This document shows positions 21,596 to 32,964 of a DNA stretch of 64,000 nucleotides, piece after piece. The stretch covers positions 56,463,722 to 56,527,721 of the forward strand of contig JAQMRL010000005.1 in assembly GCA_035578175.1 (NCBI GenBank), read 5' to 3'. This DNA comes from Catonia carolina (Eukaryota; Arthropoda; Insecta; Hemiptera; Achilidae). A model generated the notes under the pieces. It saw only the letters and a program-made list of their open reading frames with translations. It was not told where the DNA came from and searched no databases. Within the stretch, counting starts at the first letter, position 1; each line of letters opens with the position of its first letter. The position numbers and the translations under genes were made by a program.

Positions 21596-22375
21596 TAAAA
21601 TAGCCTAATGAAATACAATATAGTTTGAAAACAAAACTACCGGCGCTAATCAGGTAATAAACCACACCTATCAAAATTTCACACATAAGCTACAGTCATT
21701 ATGTCAAAATATTTTAATGATTTAAATACAACAGTTGTTTAGAATTAAACGTTTCTAATTTGTATGTAGTAGGCTAAACAGGGATTGTAGTTCATTATAT
21801 AAATTCGTAAACAGAATTGGTGGTAATTTTATAAGAGATTATGCATTTTTTAAATCCACCCTCCAACTAGTATTATGTTTTCCCAATTTTACTACTCTAA
21901 ATAAATGTTTAATTTATAATATTATATTACAGGACTTAACATGTATTATTTGTGAAATATTTTGTATCTGGTACGATTTATGTGAAAAAGATACGAAATC
22001 AAAACCGATCAATATTAATAATGCTTAAATGAAATCTTTTTAACGATTCTTAAAAAGTTTTTCGGTTTACCTGGTAATTTATTAATAAAACAATAAAAAT
22101 GACGCATGTGCTCAGTGTATTTTAAAAAAGTTCTTTCTTTAAGGTAAAGAAAGAGGAAGATAGACTGATATTAATGACCACTAAAAGGAACAACGAAAGA
22201 CCCTACTAATACTCTTTCGTTTCCTAGACCCCTTCCACTACTTTCATTATCAAACATCTTCCTTTTTGCTCAGTTTCATGAAGAAAAAAGAAGATTATAG
22301 CTTTTTAGATTTTCTTCATTATTACCTCAAATCTTCTAGAAATTATTTTGCAATTAGATGTAAGTAATCGGTAAT
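21596..22375. other. AT-rich, no gene seen
   Basis: A purine-rich to pyrimidine-rich switch at 22140-22330 (AAAGAAAGAGGAAGA then CTTCCTTTTT) is the only notable composition change. Confidence 0.45.
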
Positions 22376-22790
22376 TAGGAGGGGTATCCAAAAAATAAGT
22401 TTCCCTTGTCAAGGAAAAATAAAAAAATAATTTAAAGATTAATAAAATATATTTATTCATTTTTGTAAGGAATTACAAATTTTTTTATAAAATCGTTTTC
22501 AAACCATTTCTGGTAACTAGGAAACAGTTCTTTAATTCCAGCTGCCGCCATATTCTGAAGCCAGTTATCAACCTCGTTTTTGCAACGGCATCATTAGTAA
22601 AGCGACGACCACCGAGATGATTTTTGAGTTGTGGACCAGAGACCATTTTCACCAATAATTATTCTTGAAAGAGAGCGTCACCTTTATCTTCAAAAAATTT
22701 CAAAAAATATTGTGCAGCTGTTAGGTGACATTGCTTATGACCATCAGACAATAAAGGCGTAACCACTGAGTATAGAATAACTTCTATACT
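22376..22790 (-). pseudogene. Mariner (SETMAR-like) relic, internally deleted
   Basis: The minus strand ends KNEVDNWLQNMAAAGIKELF, then PSYQKWFENDF and a stop at 22453-22455, the mariner C-terminal domain. Just before it, QLKNHLGGRRF is the LKxHLGGxRF block. Further upstream HKQCHLTAAQYFLKFFEDKG may be part of the linker before the first Asp. The catalytic core between them is missing. The end at about 22378-22404 (GGGGTATCCAAAAAATAAGT) looks like the TIR. No opposite TIR found. Confidence 0.65.
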
Positions 22791-22794
22791 ATTC

Positions 22795-22845
22795 TTTAAC
22801 TTCTATACTCTTCTATACTTCTATACTCTGTGGGCGTAACCCACC
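22795..22845. repeat. Short TTCTATACT tandem cluster
   Basis: Several imperfect CTTCTATACT units, bordered by CGTAACCACTGAGTATAG at 22757 and CTATACTCTGTGGGCGTAAC at 22823, suggesting local slippage around one founder word. Confidence 0.6.
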
Positions 22846-22989
22846 TTGCACACACTTGTCAGACCTGAAGGTCTTCAACGGTTTTAACAATTTGGGATCA
22901 TTAGTTAACTCAGCTTTGGAATAATGTATTCATGAATTCATTACTATATGCAAATGACACTTATTATTTTTGACTCAGAAGACAGGCTC

Positions 22990-23630
22990 CAATATACCAT
23001 TTATAAGTTATAAAACATTAGCCCAGAGTTTTGCATAAGAATACAGCGCAAAATCAAAGATCACGGCATTTAAGAAAAGATGGTCGGTCCGCTCAAAAAC
23101 TATACTTGGCAATCGAACTATAGAACAAGTTCGAGATTTTAAATATTTTTAATGCAGGATTTCCTATGACAAAATGATGACGTGAGAGAGAAACTGGCAA
23201 AATTCAGCGCTGTAAGCGTTTCTATTCGCAGGACAATAGGAAAAAAACGAGACAGGATAACCAAATAAAATTTTATAGAGCAATGGCTCTACAAATCATA
23301 ACGTATGGGAATGAAACATGGGTGTGATTACAGAGGAATGAATCTTGTATCAAGGTTGCTGAAACGATATTTTTGTGGTGAGTCAAAGGTTGTACCCGGT
23401 TAGAGTACGTAACGAAGCTATGCCGAGTTAAATGTCAATCACTTTGTGAAACTTTAAGAATATATAAGAGAAGTTGGTCCAATCATTTACTTCGCATAAA
23501 AGCACACAGACTTTCTCTACGAGCATGGAAAAATAAACTTAGAGGGAAGCGAGACTTAAAAAGACCTAAAAAATGAGATGGATGCCGAAACAGGCCATTG
23601 AGCCTTATCCTTGACAGATGATGATGATTC
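22990..23630 (+). pseudogene. LINE 3' fragment (family L3), decayed
   Basis: Broken frames give NRTIEQVRDFKYF-x-CRISYDK, then RENWQNSAL-like text, YRAMALQIITYGNETWV and a C-terminal part GKRDLKRPKK-x-MDAETGH ending in a GATGATGAT tail. This is the thumb and C-terminal tail of a non-LTR RT. Many stops and shifts. The last 130 bp resemble 41440-41590. Confidence 0.65.
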
Positions 23631-23639
23631 AGGTATAAC

Positions 23640-24304
23640 TATAAACAATATTTTAAAATTACAGTAGAAGAAACGTAGAATCTCCTTCAATGAATGGGCT
23701 ACTCCTTCCATCGTTCATCTCATCACCACTTATAATAGCGTCACTATTTGTTATTGTAGTACACTGCACAGACAAAAATATATTTGTAAAAATTAGGTCA
23801 TTTAAAACTCAATATGACATATTATACAAAACAAAACTAAAAACACGTTCTTTATTGAAACAGGAAAATTGGTTTTTAATATGTTTTCTTCAGCTTAATA
23901 TAAACATATACGTAATAAAAATAAAATGATGTAATCCAGAAGAGGTTTGGAATCTTCTACGTTTGTAGATGATGACTAAATGTTTTTCTTTAGATTGTCC
24001 TTTCGTTTGTGGAAATGTCGGAAGCTTTCTTGATTTCGTTTAAAGTGTTTTTTCCATACCCGCTGCCTTAAGGCATCCAACCAAGCATTTACAGCTTCAC
24101 TTTGCTCGTTCCTTACGTCTCACCACACGTGCTTTATACTATACCCTTAAAGGATTCACATCCCGTACTCCTACATACATATATATTTTTATAAAATACG
24201 TTTAAGTATAAAGAACATTCTATTTTTCATTCGAGTGCAACTTTTATTCGAAAATAAATAATATATTTCATTTCTAAATCAAATATATCGTTCCCAATTT
24301 ATTT
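23640..24304. other. No gene recognised
   Basis: The 79-aa frame 23690-23929 is hydrophobic by A/T composition and has no motif. 24000-24180 is slightly less AT-rich but broken in all frames. Confidence 0.45.
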
Positions 24305-24915
24305 ATCTTCTTCTTCTCCGTTTACAGATTAGGCGCTACACCTGTTCCAGCCTCAAACCACCTTTTCCTTGTTCTACCTAAGCTTCTTCTTCCAATTGGG
24401 CAATATTACAATGCTTGAATTGTTACCCTTTCATTTTTCATTCTTGTGACATGAACTTTCCATCGAGTCCTGTATCTGCTCTTTTTCTCTAGGATGGTGT
24501 CATCTCTACCTAGATCTCTCCTGATGTCACTACTACGAATCTGATCTTGCAGGAAGCATCCTTCACCGATGTCATGTATCTCATTTTAGCGACTTCTACT
24601 TTAATTGGGCTGTTCTTAGCACCCATGACTCGCAACAATATAGCAGCAGGGGAACTGCTATCACGTCATACATACGTGTTCTTGTATCTTTCCTAGTTTT
24701 CTTTCTAAATAACTTGTTAATGAAGCCGCAAACCGTCTGAAATGTATTTACCCCTTTCAAAATTTTTTCATCGTATTCTTATGAAATCGCAGCGCAGGTA
24801 TTTAAAATGGGAAACTTTTTCCAAAATCCTGTCATCAAGCACTATTTTCGAGCAATGGGTCTTTACCAGCAAAAGCAAATATCTTCGTTTTCCTCCCTGA
24901 TATTTTCATCCTTTA
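24305..24915 (-). pseudogene. LINE C-terminal fragment, minus strand
   Basis: The minus strand starts near KDKE-x-RMKISGRKTKIFAFAG (24910), the GRKTK thumb block. It continues CAAIS-x-EYDEKILKGVNTF, NKLFRKKTRKDTRT, VMGAKNSPIKVEVAKMRYM and ends with IAQLEEEA and a CGGAGAAGAAGAAGA tail at 24306. Stops and shifts throughout; 5'-truncated. Confidence 0.65.
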
Positions 24916-26040
24916 TTCCTTGTCAATATTTTTGAGCAGTAAAACAGATTTCTGTAGTCATTATTTCATTTTATAATATTTACCTAATGTTAAGTCATAT
25001 TCACCCGGGTTAAGTAACGTTTCGTCGCCGAGTTCGGTGTTTCAAATTTTACGTGCCTTCTCTGTTAAATTATCTTGCTGTTCCTTTATATGCTTTCTCA
25101 TTGTGGTGTCATAATTGGTACGTCATCTTTGCCTCCCTTTTCATTCCTACTCTACTTACTGCATCCTGGCTTCCGATCTTTCCCGTTTCCCACTTGTGAA
25201 CTGATCTCGAATAAGTGAGCATGTGACGCTTCTGTTTTGCTGCTAGACTAGGGACGCCACCTAGTCTATGCATTCTACAGACGATAATCTAGGCTTATTC
25301 GACCGAACATTTCGGACTCTTTGTGTTGTGCTGTATGTATCCAGGCTTTGGGTGCTTTCTACTACTTCGCGACGATTTCCAGGCTTTAATGAGTAACCGG
25401 CTTACGTTCACGCTTCAAGACCTACGTTGTTTTTCTGCAATGCTATTTCTGGTAACTGACGACTTGCATATCTTGTTCAGTTTAGTTTATTAGTCATTCC
25501 CCATTCCTTGTGTTCCTACGCTAACTGCTGTTTTATTCCTTTATCCTAATTTTCTTCTCCGTTATTCGGCTTATTACATCGCTTCACTGTTGGTGAATCC
25601 TGATCGTTTGGTCGTGAGTGCCGACCACTTTAAATTGTACTCTGGTTCTCCAGAAAATATCGCATTAAATAGATTGTTAATTAATTATACCAATTATTTT
25701 CAAGTTCAACTGCTTGGTGGACTTAACACCTAACAATATAAATAAAATACATATCACGTTTTTTTTAAAAACTAAATACATAAAATATATCAAAACATAC
25801 CCGCGACTTAAAGACATGGTAAAGAAAAATTGATAGCCCAAGAACCTGGGGAAGAACCACCTACTTATTTCTGATGAACTAACTTGAAATTAAATTTAAA
25901 AAAATAAAAAATTAATTTAAGTTTCTACAGATAAAGTACTTTTTTGAAATGAATATTATTTTTTCACATTCTATTTTATTCCTATACTTATTTTATACAT
26001 GTAATACGTAACCACTATAATAGAACTACTGTATGATTGC
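24916..26040. other. Mixed-composition spacer, no readable gene
   Basis: 24990-25640 is noticeably less AT-rich than its surroundings and lies directly 5' of the minus-strand LINE fragment. It may be the decayed upstream part of that element, but no RT or endonuclease motif could be read. 25650-26040 is plain AT-rich sequence. Confidence 0.4.
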
Positions 26041-26345
26041 GGATGAGATCTAACCAATAACAGCCAAGATCGGGTGTGAGGTTGCCGTTTTGCTGTCACA
26101 CTCCGTTCCATCGACTCTACCTGACTTTGTAACTTTGTAACTGTGGTTTAGTAACGTGAACTGCGGGACCACAGCGTGACAATGCAGAATACGGTTGGCG
26201 AAAATCAATTGGCTCTGTGCTATGTTCTAGGCCACTATGCTCCGCCTTCATCTGTAATCTTTCATTCGTCCGAGTATAAGTTGGATAACTAACAGACAAA
26301 ATTATCTTCATCTTAGGCAGTGTACAGGATAATTTTGAAAACAAA
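26041..26345. other. Moderately GC-rich patch
   Basis: About 300 bp with balanced composition, including a direct CTTTGTAACTTTGTAACT doublet near 26123. The minus-strand 75-aa frame (26117-26344) has no recognisable motif. Could be an eroded exon or SINE body. Confidence 0.3.
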
Positions 26346-26393
26346 ACATAAAATGTTCATTAACATTACCACTTTTAGTTCAAGTTGTTTATA

Positions 26394-26413
26394 TTTTTTT
26401 TTTTTTTTTTTTT
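26394..26413. repeat. Poly(T) run of 20
   Basis: Uninterrupted T20, a possible retroposon poly(A) tail on the minus strand, though no element body was identified next to it. Confidence 0.8.
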
Positions 26414-27430
26414 ATTAGCCAACCACGATTCCATCTTCTTTTTATTCTTCTTATTAGTGGAATATTCTTTCGTCGTAGATATTGCACTAGGATGTAAGTT
26501 TAGGCGATTATAAAATTTTGAATACACGAATTGAGCAACTTTATTTACAAAGGGTATATGTTTAAATCGCTTTGAAGCGTTAAATTTGAAAGGTAGAAAG
26601 GAACATTAATTGTTATCAAGAATTTTTATTAGAAAGCCTAAATTTCAGAAATATTACTTCTTGCAGCTACACCGAAGCGTTGGATTCCGTACAGCCAAAT
26701 AGGTTTCAATATGTTACTTTAAATTTTTATCTTAATGTTTAAAATGAATTTTGAATTTCGTGATAGAATTGTACATGAATAAAAATGTTTACCAAAAATT
26801 CTATATGACAAACATTGACACTTGATGGAGCTAGTTGGACCTAGTTCATCATAACTAATTTTAGCGACTTTTAACGATTTATTATAAAATTGGTTTTCCA
26901 TTAGAAATTGTTTGAGGTTATTTTTAAAACTGTGGAAAATCTTTTGAAAGAAGTAATAGGTTGTTATAAATTTTGAATGAAAAGGGATTGGAAAATTAAA
27001 AATGGCCGAAATTAAAAATGGTTACTCAAGTGCTAAAAAGAAAAATTAGGATACAAACTGTACAAAAATATTTATTAACAAAATAGATTTTGTGAACAAG
27101 AGATATAAAAAAATGAAGATTAAAAGATGAAATTTTTGCGTATTGGAGTAGGTTTTATTTAAAGATTTTAAAATCAGTGTATTAAAGCGTCGCCATTAAT
27201 AAATATGAAACTGGAATTGATCGAAGTACGCAGAATAAATTTTAATATATACGAATACATATTTAAAGATAATGGATGGATAAAATATACGTGAGGATAA
27301 AGTCCATTTTGATGATGAAAGAACCGCAAAACTGTAGTAACTGGACATGTGCTTATCTATCTATATGTAAAATAGGACTTAAAATTTCCTTCCTCTTTTA
27401 TTCCAGTTCACTCTCTCGTACAACAAGACC
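26414..27430. other. AT-rich, no gene seen
   Basis: About 1 kb. The longest frames (26719-26901 minus; 27276-27476 plus) are motif-free. Confidence 0.5.
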
Positions 27431-27457
27431 TCTTTGGATAGTCAGCCTATCCAAAGA
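27431..27457. repeat. Perfect 11-bp hairpin
   Basis: TCTTTGGATAG (27431-27441) and CTATCCAAAGA (27447-27457) are perfect complements around a 5-nt loop, followed by a short GAAT tandem at 27463-27478. Function unknown; may be an element end. Confidence 0.7.
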
Positions 27458-27865
27458 GAATAGAATGAATGAATGAATTCAAGTAAGTGACAGAGTTCAT
27501 TTCATTTCAAGTAAAATGGAAAAGTAATCTGGCTGTAACTAAATGGTTTATCTACCGCCACTGAACCTAACCAAACCACACTATCTTGATTGATAACTAC
27601 CAGAATAAAATTGGCTTTCCCTTTTCAAATATATAAATGGATAACGTCAATATGCTGGCTACAATTTCAAAATAAATTCAAGAACATCCCTATTCATTTG
27701 TTTTGAATTTTAGAATAAAATAATTTAAAACTCAGTTGAGTTTCTTTTTTCTTTTATTTGTTTAAAAAGAGTTTATTATGAGTTTTTTCTTTCTATCGTC
27801 ACCTTTTCTTGTTACCAATATTTTTAACTTTATCATCATTTTCTTCTTTATACTTCTCCTTAGTA
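27458..27865. other. AT-rich spacer before the LINE
   Basis: No recognised feature; the T-rich 27740-27860 segment precedes the LINE's truncated 5' edge. Confidence 0.45.
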
Positions 27866-28413
27866 GATGTAAGTTGCATCTGCTCAGAGATCCGTCAACA
27901 AACCTGTTATTCAAATGGAGAGCTGCGGAAAAAGCAAAGAATTGGATAACAGGTACAGTTAAAGAATAATGTAAAAAAATAACCAGGATTCTACATACTG
28001 CTGCTCAGGAAGCTCTGGGGAATGAAGACGGCTCAAAGAATGACAGGAGATACTGGTGGAATAGTAGCATGAATGAATTGATAGAAGGAAAGAAGCAATT
28101 ATACCAACAGTGGCTGACGACAAAAGATTTTGAAGACAGAAAGAATTACTGCCGGATGAGAGTTCATGTTAAAAATGAAGTAAAACAAAGCTAAAAATGA
28201 AGCCTGGGAAAGAAAATGCGACGAAGTGAACAGATGTATGGTAGGAGAGAGGAGTAGATGTGCTTGGAGAGTTATAAGAGAAATGAGAAATAACTCTAAG
28301 TACAAAGCAAATCTTGATATGATACCTGTGAATAAATGGAAAGATCACTATGAAGATATGTTTAAAGAAACGCGAAACCATTTCAGATAAATGAAGACTG
28401 GGAGAGGGCTCCA

Positions 28414-28992
28414 ATGGGAGAAATCATAGGAAAAATAACTCTCAAGGAATTTGAAAATGCTCTTCAAAAAACAAAGAATGGTAAAGCACCCGGACCTGGA
28501 GGTATTCCAATAGAACTGGTGAAGCATAGTCCAAAGTGTATAAAAGAAGCATTGGTAACACTTTTCAATGATTGCTTGATAAATGGAGAAGGATGCCCGC
28601 AAGAGTGGAAATTGGCACATATTACACCAATTTTTAAAAAAGGGTCAAGAAAGGATCCCAAGAATTATAGAGCAATAAGTGTCACCTCATCTATTGGGAG
28701 ACTGTATGGTCGTATCATTAAAACAAGAATAGAGAATGACATAAAAATTAGAGAAGAACAAAGTGGGTTCACTGGAGGCAGATCTTGTTTGGACAATATT
28801 TTCTCTCTCAAGCAACTCGTAGAAAAGAGAGTCTCACGATACATGGAGACACACATGGTGTTGGTTGATCTAGAGAAAGCATATGATAATGTCCCAGTAG
28901 AAAGACAATTTCATGTACTGGACAAATATGTGCATTATAAGTACATATGTGCCATTAAAGATATCTTTACACCAACCAAAAAAGTGTTATAA
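28414..28992 (+). pseudogene. LINE reverse transcriptase, fingers and palm A
   Basis: 192 codons with KTKNGKAPGPGGIPIELVKH (RT block 1), WKLAHITPIFKKGSRKDPKN and YRAISVTS (block 2), QSGFTGGRSCLDNIF (block 2a) and MVLVDLEKAYDNVP (palm A, first catalytic Asp). The frame ends at TAA about 28990 just after TPTKKVL. The following frame, 29004-29957, carries on directly into GLRQGC. A single frameshift between 28975 and 29004 therefore separates the two halves. Confidence 0.85.
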
Positions 28993-29003
28993 AAAGTAAA
29001 AAT

Positions 29004-29957
29004 ATGGTTTCGGAATGTTTCCCTATAACTAAGGGCCTCAGACAAGGTTGCTGTATATCCCCAACTCTCTTCAAGATATATATTAATGAAGTATTAAAAG
29101 AGTGGCAAAATAAATGCTCTAGGATGGGGATAAAAATTGAAGAACGATTTCTCCACACACTTCTGTTTGCAGATGATCAGGTTGTTATAGCAGGAGATGA
29201 GTTTGACATCCAGTATCAGATGAGAAAGTTGACAGAAACCTTTGAAAAATGGGGTTTGAAAATAAATTATGACAAAACCAAATATTTGGTAGCTGGAGGA
29301 GACGCGGTAGCTGGAAAAGACGTGAAAGATCTGGTTGTCGATAATAAAATAATTACAGGATGTGAGGAAGTGAAATACCTGGGAGTAGTTCTTTCAAGAA
29401 AAGGAAATAGTGAGCAAGAAATTACAGAGCGTATCACAAATGCCAGAAAAGTCATTAGTCAACTTAACATACTGCATTGGTCAGAAACTCTCAGTCTAAG
29501 GACTAAAAGAATGATGAACGATGCCATCCTTAGAAGTGTTCTGATGTATGGCGCAGAAGCATGGGAGTTAACAAAAAGAAATAAAGATAGACTGAATGCA
29601 GTGGATATGGACTTCCTGAGATGCAGCTGCAGGGTATCTAGGATAGGGCACATAAGAAATGAAGAAATAAGAAGAAGAATGAATCAACAGGAGTCAGTTG
29701 TTGAAGCAATAGACAGTCGCCAACTCTTATGGTATGGACATGTAAAAAGAATGTCAGAAGCTAGATGGCCCAAGTTCATAATGGAATGGACACCTCAAGA
29801 AAGGAGAAAAAGGGGGCGCCCTCCTAGAAAATGGGATCAAGACATTCAAAACGCCATGAATTTGAGGCAACTGGCTTCTGAAGATACACTGGATAGAGGC
29901 AAATGGAGGTTGAGATGCGAGAAACGGCCTGAAGATGCTTTAAGAGACCTCGCTTAA
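29004..29957 (+). pseudogene. LINE reverse transcriptase, palm B-E and C-terminus
   Basis: 317 codons: ITKGLRQGCCISPTLFKIYI (block B), LLFADDQVVIAGDE (catalytic FADD), GLKINYDKTKYLV, VKYLGVVLS, then LRSVLMYGAEAWELTKR, MDFLRCSCRVSRIGH and the C-terminal LLWYGHVKRM with RRKRGRPPRKWDQDI. The frame itself is open to a natural-looking stop at 29955. Without its own start context and N-terminal half it cannot work alone. Clade not settled: no RNase H domain and a tandem-repeat tail. Confidence 0.85.
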
Positions 29958-30084
29958 GTAAGTAAGTACTTCTCCTTGTTTTTTGGTGTCATTTTTTAAC
30001 TTCTCTCAGTTTCTTCTTCTCCTCTTTCTTCTTTTACTGCAGATTTTTAATTATTTTTGTATCTATAATTTTTACTTTATCTTT

Positions 30085-30275
30085 CCCTAGATGAATATTT
30101 AGGAAAGGAAATTATCGTTTTCATATCGAGTATTCTAAATCACGTTTTACCGGAAATACAAATTTACAGGCCCCCTTAACCCAAAATCCATGTTAGGTAC
30201 CACGAGGGGACCGACACAAAAATTTTCAACAAAATCGTAAGAGCCATGTCTGCTGAAATTCTTGGAACTGTAATT
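30085..30275 (-). repeat. Dispersed repeat family A, copy 3 (inverted, short)
   Basis: GTTAGGTACCACGAGGGGAC, ATTTTCAACAAAATCG and ATGTCTGCTGAAATTCTTGG match the inverted copy at 35925. It lies just after the LINE 3' end. Confidence 0.5.
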
Positions 30276-31801
30276 TTTGTGTTAAGATTGTGGGTAAATA
30301 TGCATTACATTGACAAGAGAAATTAGTGTAAGTATTTCACACCAGGTTATTGTTTTTTTTTCTTATTTCTCGTCTTTCTCTTCTCCTGCTCCTACCTCTC
30401 TTTTTCTACTGCTACTACTTTTTCCTCTTCTCTTCCTTGTTCTTCTTCTCAAATATATAAATCGTGCATCATGGATATATATCTCATGGATTAGACATTT
30501 CGACCTGTTCTGACTTCTTTGCCCATCTTTTTTGCGGTTCACCTACATCTTCGTCCAGCATGTATGTAACCTAATGCCCGTTTCCCCCAGTTATCTTCAC
30601 TCATGCGTATTAAATGTTCCTCCCACTTTTCTCTGTATTGGTCAGCTGTTTCTAATAGAGAGGAGGCTTTTAAATGGGCCCAGGTTACCTCATTTTTCTT
30701 TTTTCCTTTGTATCCTTTTTCTTCCTACCTTACCTTCCCTTCTTCTATCACTTTTACCTTATAATTTCACTTTTCACCTTAAGCATCACTGAAGAGTGCA
30801 TATAATGTTACTTCTGGGTAATTATTCCACAAAATTGTTGTATTGAGGTGTACTTTTATTATAGCGACAACTCATTTTTGAACTTATCATTCTGAAATTT
30901 TTTCTATATTAAGATATCAATTTTTCATTGCAGTAATATTCCTTTGTGGTATAATGAAAGTAAGATAACTTATTTCACATTACTGATAAAATTTTCTGTT
31001 TTATAAAGTCCTGATAGTGTGTAAGAAAAGTTTAAAGGTAGATATATTCGAAGGTAGATTACAAATTTGTGATGCAATGTGTAGTTTGGAATAAGAAAGG
31101 TGGAAAAGTATATTCTGGGTTGACACTATCACTCTAAATTCGGAAATGACTAAAGACAGCGAGTGGAGAGGGATCAAGTAAACGAAGACGGGTGAGAAAC
31201 ATAAAGGAGAGTGATGGAGCTCCATTTTTGTGCTTCTCTCATCCTTATTTCGTCTAACCCTAACCCTTCAATTCCGCACGTACGCCTTGAGAATATCCAG
31301 ACCGCTTCAACTATAGTTATAGTGGATGGGTGGTGCTCTAGGTAAGGGAATGAGACCAGATTACACCGGAATCAACCTCTTCCCCTTTTGCCTCTTCATA
31401 CCCCCTGAGGGCTGTTTCCTGGAAAACGAATTTCACTCCAGACAACCACTTCTTTAGGTACGAATGTGGTTTTACTTACGTGGATTTTCTTTTCTAAAAA
31501 TGAACAACTTATCGTGTCTTGTTTACTCTATTTCTGACTTAATCAGCGATTCGTCCTGTTATCACTTGTTAAATTATACTTGAACATTTTCTCAAGAAAT
31601 CTTATAATACTTTTTCAACTCTATACCCAAAATACTTTTTAGTAATTTGACTTGCATCTTCAGAAACCTATCTTCTTGTTTCATTAGTACCGTTCAATCT
31701 TAAATCCTAAATGCATTTTATTTACAGAAATCTATGAATTAATTGTTAATTATTTTACACTCTTTGATCCAACAACTTATTCAGAAATTTTTCTTTGGTA
31801 T
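30276..31801. other. No gene recognised; polypyrimidine tracts
   Basis: 30345-30445 and 30690-30780 are strongly C/T-rich on the plus strand. 31190-31450 has more balanced composition but no readable frame. ORFs at 30310, 30532 and 31001 reflect this composition and lack motifs. Confidence 0.5.
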
Positions 31802-31809
31802 GATTTAAC

Positions 31810-32723
31810 TACGGTTATTATACTAGACGGTAGCGGTCACGTGCAGCTGCTGTGAGATATAAGATGACGTAGCTGGTCCCCAACAACTCGGTCGGTGCGT
31901 AGTGACGGTAGGATGTTTGCATTGTGTTTACAAACATAACCGTTTAAGTATGTTTACACGGGGTTTCAATTTTAATAATTCTTCGTTCGCGGTCTGAAAT
32001 TTTTCTCTAAGTAACTTGTTTTCTTCTTTTAATTCGGCGTTTTCACGTTTTAAGAGATCAGTTTTCTCTAACTGCGCAAGGTTAAAATTTGGTGGTTCTT
32101 CATTAAAACGAGGCCTACCTTTCTCTACGGCTATCCCTTCATTTTGTGAACTGCCTGTGTTTTAATTGGATAATGAGTTTAAAATATCATAAACTTCCTT
32201 ACAAGCGTATCGTTTCTCTACTCGATTTTTACGTTCACTTCAAGTCGGGTTTCCCGGTCGTAGAACGGCACTACAAATCAGCAAATTTAAATGTGGGACT
32301 GAATTTGTCTTTTAAGACACGTTTTAAAGGAAAATGTAGCAACTCGGACTTTTAATCTCGTACGCAATCTGATTCGTCAAAATGTACTAAACTCACGCAA
32401 CCACCATCAGCAGAAAATAAATCGGTCCGCTTGTAACCATTTATCCTCTTCAATCTAGTTGCAATGGCCTTTGGAAACGGTAAAAACTTATAATCCCCAA
32501 CTCCTTTTGGTGTCTGTCGTGATAAGTACACCCGGCAATCGCACAACACACCATTATTGAAGATTAGTAAAGTATTACAGACCGTATTAAGACTAGTAAA
32601 CGTCAAAGACCGACACGGTATGTATCGTGCGTCGGCTGTCACTGGTGACCAGTGACGTTACAAGGCAGGGCTTGTCACTGCGCATATTGTTTATGATCTC
32701 TACCGTCTAGTAAAGTAACCGTG
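31810..32723 (-). mobile_element. P-element-like 914-bp derivative
   Basis: The 24-bp terminal inverted repeats (31810-31833; 32700-32723) agree at 21 of 24 positions and share ACTAGACGGTAG at their inner ends; the right end begins with CA when read inward. Flanking octamers GATTTAAC (31802-31809) and GATTTAAT (32724-32731) differ at one base and fit an 8-bp target duplication, the P-superfamily size. The interior encodes on the minus strand only a THAP DNA-binding domain and a coiled coil, the N-terminal part of P transposase. The GTPase/catalytic region is absent. Confidence 0.75.
31928..32554 (-). pseudogene. THAP domain plus coiled-coil ORF of the P-like element
   Basis: The ATG at 32552-32554 opens MVCCAIAGCTYHDRHQKELG, a THAP start with its first two zinc ligands in CxxxxGC spacing. 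After a frameshift near 32480 the next frame reads FLPFPKAIATRLKR and CVSLVHFDESDCVRD, supplying the C and H ligands. An in-frame stop follows VRD, then KRVLKDKFSPTF, the THAP C-terminal AVPTxF-like region. Further on, NLAQLEKTDLLKRENAELKE and ENKLLREKFQTANEELLKLK form a heptad-patterned coiled coil ending at TAA 31928-31930. Total span is about 208 codons. P transposase has THAP followed by a leucine zipper, and short P derivatives that keep only these act as repressors. The breaks make present coding unlikely. Confidence 0.7.
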
Positions 32724-32731
32724 GATTTAAT

Positions 32732-32964
32732 TCAGTCGAGTTATACTTCGAATAGCACGACTAGTTTGTTTACCACGAAGAAACATAAGCCTTCTTTCGT
32801 TCTTTTTGAATTTAATTAATTATCTGTTTCATATTGAAGTTGATATTTTTTAAATTATGTTAAATGTTAAAATTCCTTTCATGAGAAGACGCGTCTCATG
32901 GCTGGTGGCAATTTTTAAAAAGGTTTCCTTTGTCCTATAGCAAAAACCATTAGTGATTTCTGTT
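32732..32964. other. Spacer, nothing recognised
   Basis: AT-rich DNA between the P-like element and the tandem repeat. Confidence 0.4.

Larger units (their letters stand above)
27866..29975 (+). mobile_element. Best-preserved LINE, 5'-truncated
   Basis: About 2.1 kb of a non-LTR retrotransposon. 27866-28413 encodes the linker between endonuclease and RT with one frameshift near 28193 and a few stops (RYWWNSSMNELIEGKKQLYQ, then CAWRVIREMRNNSKYKANLD). 28414-29957 encodes a complete RT and C-terminal domain, split once. The element ends CGCTTAAGTAAGTAAGTACT, a short tandem 3' tail instead of poly(A). The endonuclease is absent, consistent with 5' truncation during target-primed insertion. Confidence 0.85.

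Noticed and set aside
23690..23929. 79-aa hydrophobic ORF
   Set aside because: Hydrophobicity follows from T-rich sequence; no start context or motif.
26117..26344. 75-aa minus-strand ORF in a balanced-composition patch
   Set aside because: No domain or conserved motif; could be chance.
28099..29653. Minus-strand ORFs opposite the LINE
   Set aside because: Antisense shadows of the RT frames.
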